In this document: in pieces, positions 1 through 12,300 of the stretch
Position numbering within the stretch: the first letter of the stretch is position 1
Layout of the letters: each line of letters opens with the position of its first letter
Assembly: GCA_964057225.1 (NCBI GenBank)
Contig: OZ059900.1
Span: 8,628,501-8,692,500 of the forward strand
Direction of reading: 5' to 3'
DNA length: 64,000 nt
Source: Auanema rhodensis
Lineage: Eukaryota; Nematoda; Chromadorea; Rhabditida; Rhabditidae
The notes under the pieces: model-generated
The model's database searches: none
The model's input: the letters and a program-made list of their open reading frames with translations, nothing else
Told to the model about the DNA's origin: nothing
Position numbers and translations under genes: made by a program

Positions 1-438
1 AAGAAAAAAACATGCTTAAGATCAAAAGTTTGACTGATTTAGCCAAAATGCCCTTCAAACCCCAAAAAACCAATAATTCTTGATATTTTCGGTCCTTTTT
101 GACCAAAGTGGTTAAAATTGGACATATATATGTAGAAATAGTCGAAGTTTATGAATCCTGAATTTCAAATCCGTATCTCAAAGGGTCTGATCAAAACATA
201 CAGTTTTCACATGTTTTGTACCCAAAATCGTTGAATATATGGCGTTTTGAGCATAAAAAGGCCCATATTTCAATCAGTTTTGATATTCGTGCAAAATACA
301 GCTATATCAACATTCTATGACAGTATTTCATACATTTAGTCGTTTTAGAAGAAAAAAATATGCTTAAGATCAAAAGTTTGACTGATTTTGCCAAAATGTC
401 CTTCAAACCCCAAAAAACCAATAATTCTTGATATTTTC

Positions 439-452
439 GGTCCTTTTTGACC
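439..452 (+). other. Short inverted repeat GGTC/GACC around a T-rich loop
   Basis: GGTC (439-442) and GACC (449-452) flank CTTTTT. Variants fall mostly in the loop (cttctt near 19933, cttttc near 46381, gttttt near 37678); one arm break is seen at 29322. Four base pairs are too few to claim a structure alone. Confidence 0.5.
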
Positions 453-469
453 AAAGTGGTTAAAATTGA

Positions 470-481
470 ACATATATATGT
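470..481 (+). other. 12-bp perfect palindrome ACATATATATGT
   Basis: This self-complementary site occurs once in each of most monomers. In a subset (for example near 1166, 8821, 19958 and 41532) one T is replaced by A, giving ACATAAATATGT and breaking the symmetry; in three (near 23090, 24482 and 33878) the first C is A. It could be a binding site or merely an AT-rich flexible stretch. Confidence 0.65.
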
Positions 482-539
482 GAAAATAGTCAAAGTTTAT
501 GAATCCTGAATTTCAAATCCATATCTCAAAGGGTCTGAT

Positions 540-566
540 CAAAACATACAGTTTTCACATGTTTTG
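540..566 (+). other. Inverted repeat in every monomer (8-bp arms, 11-nt loop)
   Basis: CAAAACAT (540-547) and ATGTTTTG (559-566) are perfect inverted repeats around an 11-nt loop and recur in each monomer (first at 192-218). Loop variants are common (catagagtt in many monomers, catagggtt, cataaagtt, catacaatt, ttttaacatg). The only arm variant I saw is CAAGACAT near 21420, 30468 and 32208, which would keep a G:T pair. A stem-loop or cruciform is possible; function is unknown. Confidence 0.7.
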
Positions 567-1695
567 TACCCAAAATCGTTGAATATATGGCGTTTTGAGC
601 ATAAAAAGGCCCATATTTCAATCAGTTTCGATATTCGTGCAAAATACACCTATATCAACATTCTATGACAGTATTTCATACATTTAGTCGTTTTAGAAGA
701 AAAAAATATGCTTAAGATCAAAAGTTTGACTGATTTTGCCAAAATGCCCTTCAATCCCCAAAAAACCAATAATTCTTGATATTTTCGGTCCTTTTTGACC
801 AAAGTGGTTAAAATTGGACATATATATGTAAAAATAGTCAAAGTTTATGAATCCTGAATTTCAAATCCATATCTCAAAGGGTCTGATCAAAACATACAGT
901 TTTCACATGTTTTGTACCCAAAATCGTTGAATATATGGCGTTTTGAGCATAAAAAGGCCCATATTTCAATCAGTTTCGATATTCGTGCAAAATACACCTA
1001 TATCAACATTCTATGACAGTATTCCATACATTTAGTCGTTTTAGAAGAAAAAAATATGCTTAAGATCAAAAGTTTGACTGATTTAGCCAAAATGTCCTTC
1101 AAACCCCAAAAAACCAATAATTCTTGATATTTTCGGTCCTTTTTGACCAAAGTGGTTAAAATTGGACATAAATATGTAAAAATAGTCAAAGTTTATGAAT
1201 CCTGAATTTCAAATCCATATCTCAAAGGGTCTGATCAAAACATACAGTTTTCACATGTTTTGTACCCAAAATCGTTGAATATATGGCGTTTTGAGCATAA
1301 AAAGGCCCATATTTCAATCAGTTTGGATATTTGTGCAAAATACACCTATATGAACATTCTATGAAAGTATTTCATACATTTAGTCGTTTTAGAAGAAAAA
1401 AATATGCTTAAGATCAAAAGTTTGACTGATTTTGCCAAAATGCCCTTCAATCCCCAAAAAACCAATAATTCTTGATATTTTCGGTCCTTTTTGACCAAAG
1501 TGGTTAAAATTGGACATAAATATGTAAAAATAGTCAAAGTTTATGAATCCTGAATTTCAAATCCATATCTCAAAGGGTCTGATCAAAACATACAGTTTTC
1601 ACATGTTTTGTACCCAAAATCGTTGAATATATGGCGTTTTGAGCATAAAAAGGCCCATATTTCAATCAGTTTTGATATTCGTGCAAAATACACCT

Positions 1696-3432
1696 ATATG
1701 AACATTCTTTGACAGTATTTCATACATTTAGTCGTTTTAGAAGAAAAAAATATGCTTAAGATCAAAAGTTTGACTGATTTTGCCAAAATGTCCTTCAAAC
1801 CCCAAAAAACCAATAATTTTTGATATTTTCGGTCCTTTTTGACCAAAGTGGTTAAAATTGAACATATATATGTGAAAATAGTCAAAGTTTATGAATCCTG
1901 AATTTCAAATCCATATCTCAAAGGGTCTGATCAAAACATACAGTTTTCACATGTTTTGTACCCAAAATCGTTGAATATATGGCGTTTTGAGCATAAAAAG
2001 GCCCATATTTCAATCAGTTTCGATATTCGTGCAAAATACACCTATATGAACATTCTATGACAGTATTCCATACATTTAGTCGTTTTAGAAGAAAAAAATA
2101 TGCTTAAGATCAAAAGTTTGACTGATTTTGCCAAAATGTCCTTCAAACCCCAAAAAACCAATAATTTTTGATATTTTCGGTCCTTTTTGACCAAAGTGGT
2201 TAAAATTGGACATATATATGTAAAAATAGTCGAAGTTTATGAATCCTGAATTTCAAATCCGTATCTCAAAGGGTCTGATCAAAACATACAGTTTTCACAT
2301 GTTTTGTACCCAAAATCGTTGAATATATGGCGTTTTGAGCATAAAAAGGCCCATATTTCAATCAGTTTTGATATTCGTGCAAAATACAGCTATATCAACA
2401 TTCTATGACAGTATTTCATACATTTAGTCGTTTTAGAAGAAAAAAATATGCTTAAGATCAAAAGTTTGACTGATTTTGCCAAAATGTCCTTCAAACCCCA
2501 AAAAACCAATAATTCTTGATATTTTCGGTCCTTTTTGACCAAAGTGGTTAAAATTGGACATATATATGTAGAAATAGTCGAAGTTTATGAATCCTGAATT
2601 TCAAATCCATATCTCAAAGGGTCTGATCAAAACATACAGTTTTCACATGTTTTGTACCCAAAATCGTTGAATATATGGCGTTTTGAGCATAAAAAGGCCC
2701 ATATTTCAATCAGTTTTGATATTCGTGCAAAATACACCTATATGAACATTCTATGACAGTATTTCATACATTTAGTCGTTTTAGAAGAAAAAAACATGCT
2801 TAAGATCAAAAGTTTGACTGATTTAGCCAAAATGTCCTTCAAACCCCAAAAAACCAATAATTCTTGATATTTTCGGTCCTTTTTGACCAAAGTGTTTAAA
2901 ATTGAACATATATATGTGAAAATAGTCAAAGTTTATGAATCCTGAATTTCAAATCCATATCTCAAAGGGTCTGATCAAAACATAAAGTTTTCACATGTTT
3001 TGTACCCAAAATCGTTGAATATATGGCGTTTTGAGCATAAAAAGGCCCATATTTCAATCAGTTTCGATATTCGTGCAAAATACACCTATATCAACATTCT
3101 ATGACAGTATTTCGTACATTTAGTCGTTTTAGAAGAAAAAAATATGCTTAAGATCAAAAGTTTGACTGATTTTGCCAAAATGCCTTCAATCCCCAAAAAA
3201 CCAATAATTCTTGATATTTTCGGTCCTTTTTGACCAAAGTGGTTAAAATTGGACATATATATGTAGAAATAGTCGAAGTTTATGAATCCTGAATTTCAAA
3301 TCCGTATCTCAAAGGGTCTGATCAAAACATACAGTTTTCACATGTTTTGTACCCAAAATCGTTGAATATATGGCGTTTTGAGCATAAAAAGGCCCATATT
3401 TCAATCAGTTTTGATATTCGTGCAAAATACAC
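1696..3432 (+). repeat. Mixed monomers outside the main HOR
   Basis: Five monomers (starting 1694, 2042, 2390, 2738 and 3086) combine markers of the a, b and c types of the neighbouring three-mer with other markers, and show no clear repeating order. For example, the monomer at 2390 begins like type a (cagctatatcaac) but ends like type c (gtagaaatagtcgaag). The monomer at 3086 is 347 bp because it lacks one C. No gene or other element is visible. Confidence 0.85.
3181..3186 (+). other. One-base deletion: the only net length change in the window
   Basis: Other monomers read aaaatgcccttcaat at this point; this one reads aaaatgccttcaat, so one C of three is missing. It shifts the monomer register by 1 bp for the remainder of the window. 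I found no other insertion or deletion. Confidence 0.93.
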
Positions 3433-6400
3433 CTACATCAACATTCTATGACAGTATTCCATACATTTAGTCGTTTTAGAAGAAAAAAACATGCTTAAGA
3501 TCAAAAGTTTGACTGATTTAGCCAAAATGCCCTTCAAACCCCAAAAAACCAATAATTCTTGATATTTTCGGTCCTTTTTGACCAAAGTGGTTAAAATTGG
3601 ACATATATATGTAGAAATAGTCGAAGTTTATGAATCCTGAATTTCAAATCCGTATCTCAAAGGGTCTGATCAAAACATACAGTTTTCACATGTTTTGTAC
3701 CCAAAATCGTTGAATATATGGCGTTTTGAGCATAAAAAGGCCCATATTTCAATCAGTTTTGATATTCGTGCAAAATACAGCTATATCAACATTCTATGAC
3801 AGTATTTCATACATTTAGTCGTTTTAGAAGAGAAAAATATGCTTAAGATCAAAAGTTTGACTGATTTTGCCAAAATGTCCTTCAAACCCCAAAAAACCAA
3901 TAATTCTTGATATTTTCGGTCCTTTTTGACCAAAGTGGTTAAAATTGAACATATATATGTGAAAATAGTCAAAGTTTATGAATCCTGAATTTCAAATCCA
4001 TATCTCAAAGGGTCTGATCAAAACATACAGTTTTCACATGTTTTGTACCCAAAATCGTTGAATATATGGCGTTTTGAGCATAAAAAGGCCCATATTTCAA
4101 TCAGTTTCGATATTCGTGCAAAATACACCTATATCAACATTCTATGACAGTATTTCATACATTTAGTCGTTTTAGAAGAAAAAAATATGCTTAAGATCAA
4201 AGGTTTGACTGATTTTGCCAAAATGCCCTTCAATCCCCAAAAAACCAATAATTCTTGATATTTTCGGTCCTTTTTGACCAAAGTGGTTAAAATTGAACAT
4301 ATATATGTGAAAATAGTCAAAGTTTATGAATCCTGAATTTCAAATCCATATCTCAAAGGGTCTGATCAAAACATACAGTTTTCACATGTTTTGTACCCAA
4401 AATCGTTGAATATATGGCGTTTTGAGCATAAAAAGGCCCATATTTCAATCAGTTTTGATATTCGTGCAAAATACACCTACATCAACATTCTATGACAGTA
4501 TTCCATACATTTAGTCGTTTTAGAAGAAAAAAACATGCTTAAGATCAAAAGTTTGACTGATTTAGCCAAAATGCCCTTCAAACCCCAAAAAACCAATAAT
4601 TCTTGATATTTTCGGTCCTTTTTGACCAAAGTGGTTAAAATTGGACATATATATGTAGAAATAGTCGAAGTTTATGAATCCTGAATTTCAAATCCGTATC
4701 TCAAAGGGTCTGATCAAAACATACAGTTTTCACATGTTTTGTACCCAAAATCGTTGAATATATGGCGTTTTGAGCATAAAAAGGCCCATATTTCAATCAG
4801 TTTTGATATTCGTGCAAAATACAGCTATATCAACATTCTATGACAGTATTTCATACATTTAGTCGTTTTAGAAGAAAAAAATATGCTTAAGATCAAAAGT
4901 TTGACTGATTTTGCCAAAATGTCCTTCAAACCCCAAAAAACCAATAATTCTTGATATTTTCGGTCCTTTTTGACCAAAGTGGTTAAAATTGAACATATAT
5001 ATGTGAAAATAGTCAAAGTTTATGAATCCTGAATTTCAAATCCATATCTCAAAGGGTCTGATCAAAACATACAGTTTTCACATGTTTTGTACCCAAAATC
5101 GTTGAATATATGGCGTTTTGAGCATAAAAAGGCCCATATTTCAATCAGTTTCGATATTCGTGCAAAATACACCTATTTCAACATTCTATGACAGTATTTC
5201 ATACATTTAGTCGTTTTAGAAGAAAAAAATATGCTTAAGATCAAAGGTTTGACTGATTTTGCCAAAATGCCCTTCAATCCCCAAAAAACCAATAATTCTT
5301 GATATTTTCGGTCCTTTTTGACCAAAGTGGTTAAAATTGAACATATATATGTGAAAATAGTCAAAGTTTATGAATCCTGAATTTCAAATCCATATCTCAA
5401 AGGGTCTGATCAAAACATACAGTTTTCACATGTTTTGTACCCAAAATCGTTGAATATATGGCGTTTTGAGCATAAAAAGGCCCATATTTCAATCAGTTTT
5501 GATATTCGTGCAAAATACACCTACATCAACATTCTATGACAGTATTTCATACATTTAGTCGTTTTAGAAGAAAAAAACATGCTTAAGATCAAAAGTTTGA
5601 CTGATTTAGCCAAAATGCCCTTCAAACCCCAAAAAACCAATAATTCTTGATATTTTCGGTCCTTTTTGACCAAAGTGGTTAAAATTGGACATATATATGT
5701 AGAAATAGTCGAAGTTTATGAATCCTGAATTTCAAATCCGTATCTCAAAGGGTCTGATCAAAACATACAGTTTTCACATGTTTTGTACCCAAAATCGTTG
5801 AATATATGGCGTTTTGAGCATAAAAAGGCCCATATTTCAATCAGTTTTGATATTCGTGCAAAATACAGCTATATCAACATTCTATGACAGTATTTCATAC
5901 ATTTAGTCGTTTTAGAAGAAAAAAATATGCTTAAGATCAAAAGTTTGACTGATTTTGCCAAAATGTCCTTCAAACCCCAAAAAACCAATAATTCTTGATA
6001 TTTTCGGTCCTTTTTGACCAAAGTGGTTAAAATTGAACATATATATGTGAAAATAGTCAAAGTTTATGAATCCTGAATTTCAAATCCATATCTCAAAGGG
6101 TCTGATCAAAACATACAGTTTTCACATGTTTTGTACCCAAAATCGTTGAATATATGGCGTTTTGAGCATAAAAAGGCCCATATTTCAATCAGTTTCGATA
6201 TTCGTGCAAAATACACCTATATCAACATTCTATGACAGTATTTCATACATTTAGTCGTTTTAGAAGAAAAAAATATGCTTAAGATCAAAGGTTTGACTGA
6301 TTTTGCCAAAATGCCCTTCAATCCCCAAAAAACCAATAATTCTTGATATTTTCGGTCCTTTTTGACCAAAGTGGTTAAAATTGAACATATATATGTGAAA

Positions 6401-7655
6401 ATAGTCAAAGTTTATGAATCCTGAATTTCAAATCCATATCTCAAAGGGTCTGATCAAAACATACAGTTTTCACATGTTTTGTACCCAAAATCGTTGAATA
6501 TATGGCGTTTTGAGCATAAAAAGGCCCATATTTCAATCAGTTTTGATATTCGTGCAAAATACACCTACATCAACATTCTATGACAGTATTCCATACATTT
6601 AGTCGTTTTAGAAGAAAAAAACATGCTTAAGATCAAAAGTTTGACTGATTTAGCCAAAATGCCCTTCAAACCCCAAAAAACCAATAATTCTTGATATTTT
6701 CGGTCCTTTTTGACCAAAGTGGTTAAAATTGGACATATATATGTAGAAATAGTCGAAGTTTATGAATCCTGAATTTCAAATCCGTATCTCAAAGGGTCTG
6801 ATCAAAACATACAGTTTTCACATGTTTTGTACCCAAAATCGTTGAATATATGGCGTTTTGAGCATAAAAAGGCCCATATTTCAATCAGTTTTGATATTCG
6901 TGCAAAATACAGCTATATCAACATTCTATGACAGTATTTCATACATTTAGTCGTTTTAGAAGAAAAAAATATGCTTAAGATCAAAAGTTTGACTGATTTT
7001 GCCAAAATGTCCTTCAAACCCCAAAAAACCAATAATTCTTGATATTTTCGGTCCTTTTTGACCAAAGTGGTTAAAATTGAACATATATATGTGAAAATAG
7101 TCAAAGTTTATGAATCCTGAATTTCAAATCCATATCTCAAAGGGTCTGATCAAAACATACAGTTTTCACATGTTTTGTACCCAAAATCGTTGAATATATG
7201 GCGTTTTGAGCATAAAAAGGCCCATATTTCAATCAGTTTCGATATTCGTGCAAAATACACCTATATCAACATTCTATGACAGTATTTCATACATTTAGTC
7301 GTTTTAGAAGAAAAAAATATGCTTAAGATCAAAGGTTTGACTGATTTTGCCAAAATGCCCTTCAATCCCCAAAAAACCAATAATTCTTGATATTTTCGGT
7401 CCTTTTTGACCAAAGTGGTTAAAATTGAACATATATATGTGAAAATAGTCAAAGTTTATGAATCCTGAATTTCAAATCCATATCTCAAAGGGTCTGATCA
7501 AAACATACAGTTTTCACATGTTTTGTACCCAAAATCGTTGAATATATGGCGTTTTGAGCATAAAAAGGCCCATATTTCAATCAGTTTTGATATTCGTGCA
7601 AAATACACCTACATCAACATTCTATGACAGTATTCCATACATTTAGTCGTTTTAG

Positions 7656-9350
7656 AAGAAAAAAACATGCTTAAGATCAAAAGTTTGACTGATTTAGCCA
7701 AAATGCCCTTCAAACCCCAAAAAACCAATAATTCTTGATATTTTCGGTCCTTTTTGACCAAAGTGGTTAAAATTGGACATATATATGTAGAAATAGTCGA
7801 AGTTTATGAATCCTGAATTTCAAATCCGTATCTCAAAGGGTCTGATCAAAACATACAGTTTTCACATGTTTTGTACCCAAAATCGTTGAATATATGGCGT
7901 TTTGAGCATAAAAAGGCCCATATTTCAATCAGTTTTGATATTCGTGCAAAATACAGCTATATCAACATTCTATGACAGTATTTCATACATTTAGTCGTTT
8001 TAGAAGAAAAAAATATGCTTAAGATCAAAAGTTTGACTGATTTTGCCAAAATGTCCTTCAAACCCCAAAAAACCAATAATTCTTGATATTTTCGGTCCTT
8101 TTTGACCAAAGTGGTTAAAATTGAACATATATATGTGAAAATAGTCAAAGTTTATGAATCCTGAATTTCAAATCCATATCTCAAAGGGTCTGATCAAAAC
8201 ATACAGTTTTCACATGTTTTGTACCCAAAATCGTTGAATATATGGCGTTTTGAGCATAAAAAGGCCCATATTTCAATCAGTTTCGATATTCGTGCAAAAT
8301 ACACCTATATCAACATTCTATGACAGTATTTCATACATTTAGTCGTTTTAGAAGAAAAAAATATGCTTAAGATCAAAAGTTTGACTGATTTTGCCAAAAT
8401 GCCCTTCAATCCCCAAAAAACCAATAATTCTTGATATTTTCGGTCCTTTTTGACCAAAGTGGTTAAAATTGGACATATATATGTAAAAATAGTCAAAGTT
8501 TATGAATCCTGAATTTCAAATCCATATCTCAAAGGGTCTGATCAAAACATACAGTTTTCACATGTTTTGTACCCAAAATCGTTGAATATATGGCGTTTTG
8601 AGCATAAAAAGGCCCATATTTCAATCAGTTTCGATATTCGTGCAAAATACACCTATATCAACATTCTATGACAGTATTCCATACATTTAGTCGTTTTAGA
8701 AGAAAAAAATATGCTTAAGATCAAAAGTTTGACTGATTTAGCCAAAATGTCCTTCAAACCCCAAAAAACCAATAATTCTTGATATTTTCGGTCCTTTTTG
8801 ACCAAAGTGGTTAAAATTGGACATAAATATGTAAAAATAGTCAAAGTTTATGAATCCTGAATTTCAAATCCATATCTCAAAGGGTCTGATCAAAACATAC
8901 AGTTTTCACATGTTTTGTACCCAAAATCGTTGAATATATGGCGTTTTGAGCATAAAAAGGCCCATATTTCAATCAGTTTGGATATTTGTGCAAAATACAC
9001 CTATATGAACATTCTATGAAAGTATTTCATACATTTAGTCGTTTTAGAAGAAAAAAATATGCTTAAGATCAAAAGTTTGACTGATTTTGCCAAAATGCCC
9101 TTCAATCCCCAAAAAACCAATAATTCTTGATATTTTCGGTCCTTTTTGACCAAAGTGGTTAAAATTGGACATAAATATGTAAAAATAGTCAAAGTTTATG
9201 AATCCTGAATTTCAAATCCATATCTCAAAGGGTCTGATCAAAACATACAGTTTTCACATGTTTTGTACCCAAAATCGTTGAATATATGGCGTTTTGAGCA
9301 TAAAAAGGCCCATATTTCAATCAGTTTTGATATTCGTGCAAAATACACCT
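7656..9350 (+). repeat. Copy of segment 1-1695 inside the three-mer HOR
   Basis: In the middle of the regular c-a-b array, the b monomer expected at 8305 is replaced by the x, y and z monomers (8305, 8653, 9001), identical in markers to 650, 998 and 1346. The regular order resumes with type c at 9349. The spacing of a-type monomers across it is 1740 bp instead of 1044. This is what unequal exchange or gene conversion between array segments would leave, and it may mark the boundary of a larger duplicated block of about 7.66 kb. Confidence 0.9.
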
Positions 9351-12300
9351 ACATCAACATTCTATGACAGTATTCCATACATTTAGTCGTTTTAGAAGAA
9401 AAAAACATGCTTAAGATCAAAAGTTTGACTGATTTAGCCAAAATGCCCTTCAAACCCCAAAAAACCAATAATTCTTGATATTTTCGGTCCTTTTTGACCA
9501 AAGTGGTTAAAATTGGACATATATATGTAGAAATAGTCGAAGTTTATGAATCCTGAATTTCAAATCCGTATCTCAAAGGGTCTGATCAAAACATACAGTT
9601 TTCACATGTTTTGTACCCAAAATCGTTGAATATATGGCGTTTTGAGCATAAAAAGGCCCATATTTCAATCAGTTTTGATATTCGTGCAAAATACAGCTAT
9701 ATCAACATTCTATGACAGTATTTCATACATTTAGTCGTTTTAGAAGAAAAAAATATGCTTAAGATCAAAAGTTTGACTGATTTTGCCAAAATGTCCTTCA
9801 AACCCCAAAAAACCAATAATTCTTGATATTTTCGGTCCTTTTTGACCAAAGTGGTTAAAATTGAACATATATATGTGAAAATAGTCAAAGTTTATGAATC
9901 CTGAATTTCAAATCCATATCTCAAAGGGTCTGATCAAAACATACAGTTTTCACATGTTTTGTACCCAAAATCGTTGAATATATGGCGTTTTGAGCATAAA
10001 AAGGCCCATATTTCAATCAGTTTCGATATTCGTGCAAAATACACCTATATCTACATTCTATGACAGTATTTCATACATTTAGTCGTTTTAGAAGAAAAAA
10101 ATATGCTTAAGATCAAAGGTTTGACTGATTTTGCCAAAATGCCCTTCAATCCCCAAAAAACCAATAATTCTTGATATTTTCGGTCCTTTTTGACCAAAGT
10201 GGTTAAAATTGAACATATATATGTGAAAATAGTCAAAGTTTATGAATCCTGAATTTCAAATCCATATCTCAAAGGGTCTGATCAAAACATACAGTTTTCA
10301 CATGTTTTGTACCCAAAATCGTTGAATATATGGCGTTTTGAGCATAAAAAGGCCCATATTTCAATCAGTTTTGATATTCGTGCAAAATACACCTACATCA
10401 ACATTCTATGACAGTATTCCATACATTTAGTCGTTTTAGAAGAAAAAAACATGCTTAAGATCAAAAGTTTGACTGATTTAGCCAAAATGCCCTTCAAACC
10501 CCAAAAAACCAATAATTCTTGATATTTTCGGTCCTTTTTGACCAAAGTGGTTAAAATTGGACATATATATGTAGAAATAGTCGAATTTTATGAATCCTGA
10601 ATTTCAAATCCGTATCTCAAAGGGTCTGATCAAAACATACAGTTTTCACATGTTTTGTACCCAAAATCGTTGAATATATGGCGTTTTGAGCATAAAAAGG
10701 CCCATATTTCAATCAGTTTTGATATTCGTGCAAAATACAGCTATATCAACATTCTATGACAGTATTTCATACATTTAGTCGTTTTAGAAGAAAAAAATAT
10801 GCTTAAGATCAAAAGTTTGACTGATTTTGCCAAAATGTCCTTCAAACCCCAAAAAACCAATAATTCTTGATATTTTCGGTCCTTTTTGACCAAAGTGGTT
10901 AAAATTGAACATATATATGTGAAAATAGTCAAAGTTTATGAATCCTGAATTTCAAATCCATATCTCAAAGGGTCTGATCAAAACATACAGTTTTCACATG
11001 TTTTGTACCCAAAATCGTTGAATATATGGCGTTTTGAGCATAAAAAGGCCCATATTTCAATCAGTTTCGATATTCGTGCAAAATACACCTATATCAACAT
11101 TCTATGACAGTATTTCATACATTTAGTCGTTTTAGAAGAAAAAAATATGCTTAAGATCAAAGGTTTGACTGATTTTGCCAAAATGCCCTTCAATCCCCAA
11201 AAAACCAATAATTCTTGATATTTTCGGTCCTTTTTGACCAAAGTGGTTAAAATTGAACATATATATGTGAAAATAGTCAAAGTTTATGAATCCTGAATTT
11301 CAAATCCATATCTCAAAGGGTCTGATCAAAACATACAGTTTTCACATGTTTTGTACCCAAAATCGTTGAATATATGGCGTTTTGAGCATAAAAAGGCCCA
11401 TATTTCAATCAGTTTTGATATTCGTGCAAAATACACCTACATCAACATTCTATGACAGTATTCCATACATTTAGTCGTTTTAGAAGAAAAAAACATGCTT
11501 AAGATCAAAAGTTTGACTGATTTAGCCAAAATGCCCTTCAAACCCCAAAAAACCAATAATTCTTGATATTTTCGGTCCTTTTTGACCAAAGTGGTTAAAA
11601 TTGGACATATATATGTAGAAATAGTCGAAGTTTATGAATCCTGAATTTCAAATCCGTATCTCAAAGGGTCTGATCAAAACATACAGTTTTCACATGTTTT
11701 GTACCCAAAATCGTTGAATATATGGCGTTTTGAGCATAAAAAGGCCCATATTTCAATCAGTTTTGATATTCGTGCAAAATACAGCTATATCAACATTCTA
11801 TGACAGTATTTCATACATTTAGTCGTTTTAGAAGAAAAAAATATGCTTAAGATCAAAAGTTTGACTGATTTTGCCAAAATGTCCTTCAAACCCCAAAAAA
11901 CCAATAATTCTTGATATTTTCGGTCCTTTTTGACCAAAGTGGTTAAAATTGAACATATATATGTGAAAATAGTCAAAGTTTATGAATCCTGAATTTCAAA
12001 TCCATATCTCAAAGGGTCTGATCAAAACATACAGTTTTCACATGTTTTGTACCCAAAATCGTTGAATATATGGCGTTTTGAGCATAAAAAGGCCCATATT
12101 TCAATCAGTTTCGATATTCGTGCAAAATACACCTATATCAACATTCTATGACAGTATTTCATACATTTAGTCGTTTTAGAAGAAAAAAATATGCTTAAGA
12201 TCAAAGGTTTGACTGATTTTGCCAAAATGCCCTTCAATCCCCAAAAAACCAATAATTCTTGATATTTTCGGTCCTTTTTGACCAAAGTGGTTAAAATTGA

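Larger units (their letters stand above)
302..649 (+). repeat. Reference monomer with internal landmarks (type a)
   Basis: This monomer serves as a map for all the others. In order it holds an A-rich tract near 350-358, a CTTAAG palindrome at 363-368, a C4A6 tract near 409-418, a short inverted repeat GGTC/GACC (439-442 and 449-452) around a T-rich loop, a 12-bp perfect palindrome ACATATATATGT (470-481), and an inverted repeat CAAAACAT/ATGTTTTG (540-547 and 559-566) with an 11-nt loop. The register starting at 302 is arbitrary. The main variable sites are ctatatcaac/ctatatgaac near the start, tttcatac/tttccatac-type changes, gattttgcc/gatttagcc, gtcc/gccc, caaacc/caatcc, gaacat/ggacat, tatatat/taaatat and agtcaaag/agtcgaag. 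Combinations of these define the monomer types used in the other entries. Confidence 0.95.
1..1695 (+). repeat. Segment shared with 7656-9350
   Basis: This stretch holds the end of a c-type monomer (1-301), an a-type monomer (302-649) and three distinctive monomers at 650, 998 and 1346, here called x, y and z. The same series occurs at 7656-9350, offset 7655 bp, which is 22 periods minus the 1-bp deletion. Shared markers include gtttggatatttgtg (near 1321 and 8976) and ctatgaaagt (near 1360 and 9015). The match ends at about 1696, where ctatatgaac here faces ctacatcaac at 9351. The left limit lies outside the window. Confidence 0.9.

Noticed and set aside
91-104. Rho-independent terminator-like hairpin (GGTC...GACC)
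   Set aside because: The stem is 4 bp and the T-rich stretch is the loop, not a tail. It recurs in every monomer, and the context is not prokaryotic.
470-481. TATA-box promoter in the ACATATATATGT palindrome
   Set aside because: AT-rich repeats give TATA-like strings by chance. No downstream gene or initiator context supports a promoter.
302-493. 63-codon open frame on the minus strand, repeated in most monomers
   Set aside because: The start codon is TTG, and it is lost (TTC) in every monomer with agtcgaag. There is no ATG start, no plausible ribosome or splice context and no recognisable domain. Its conservation is that of the satellite as a whole.
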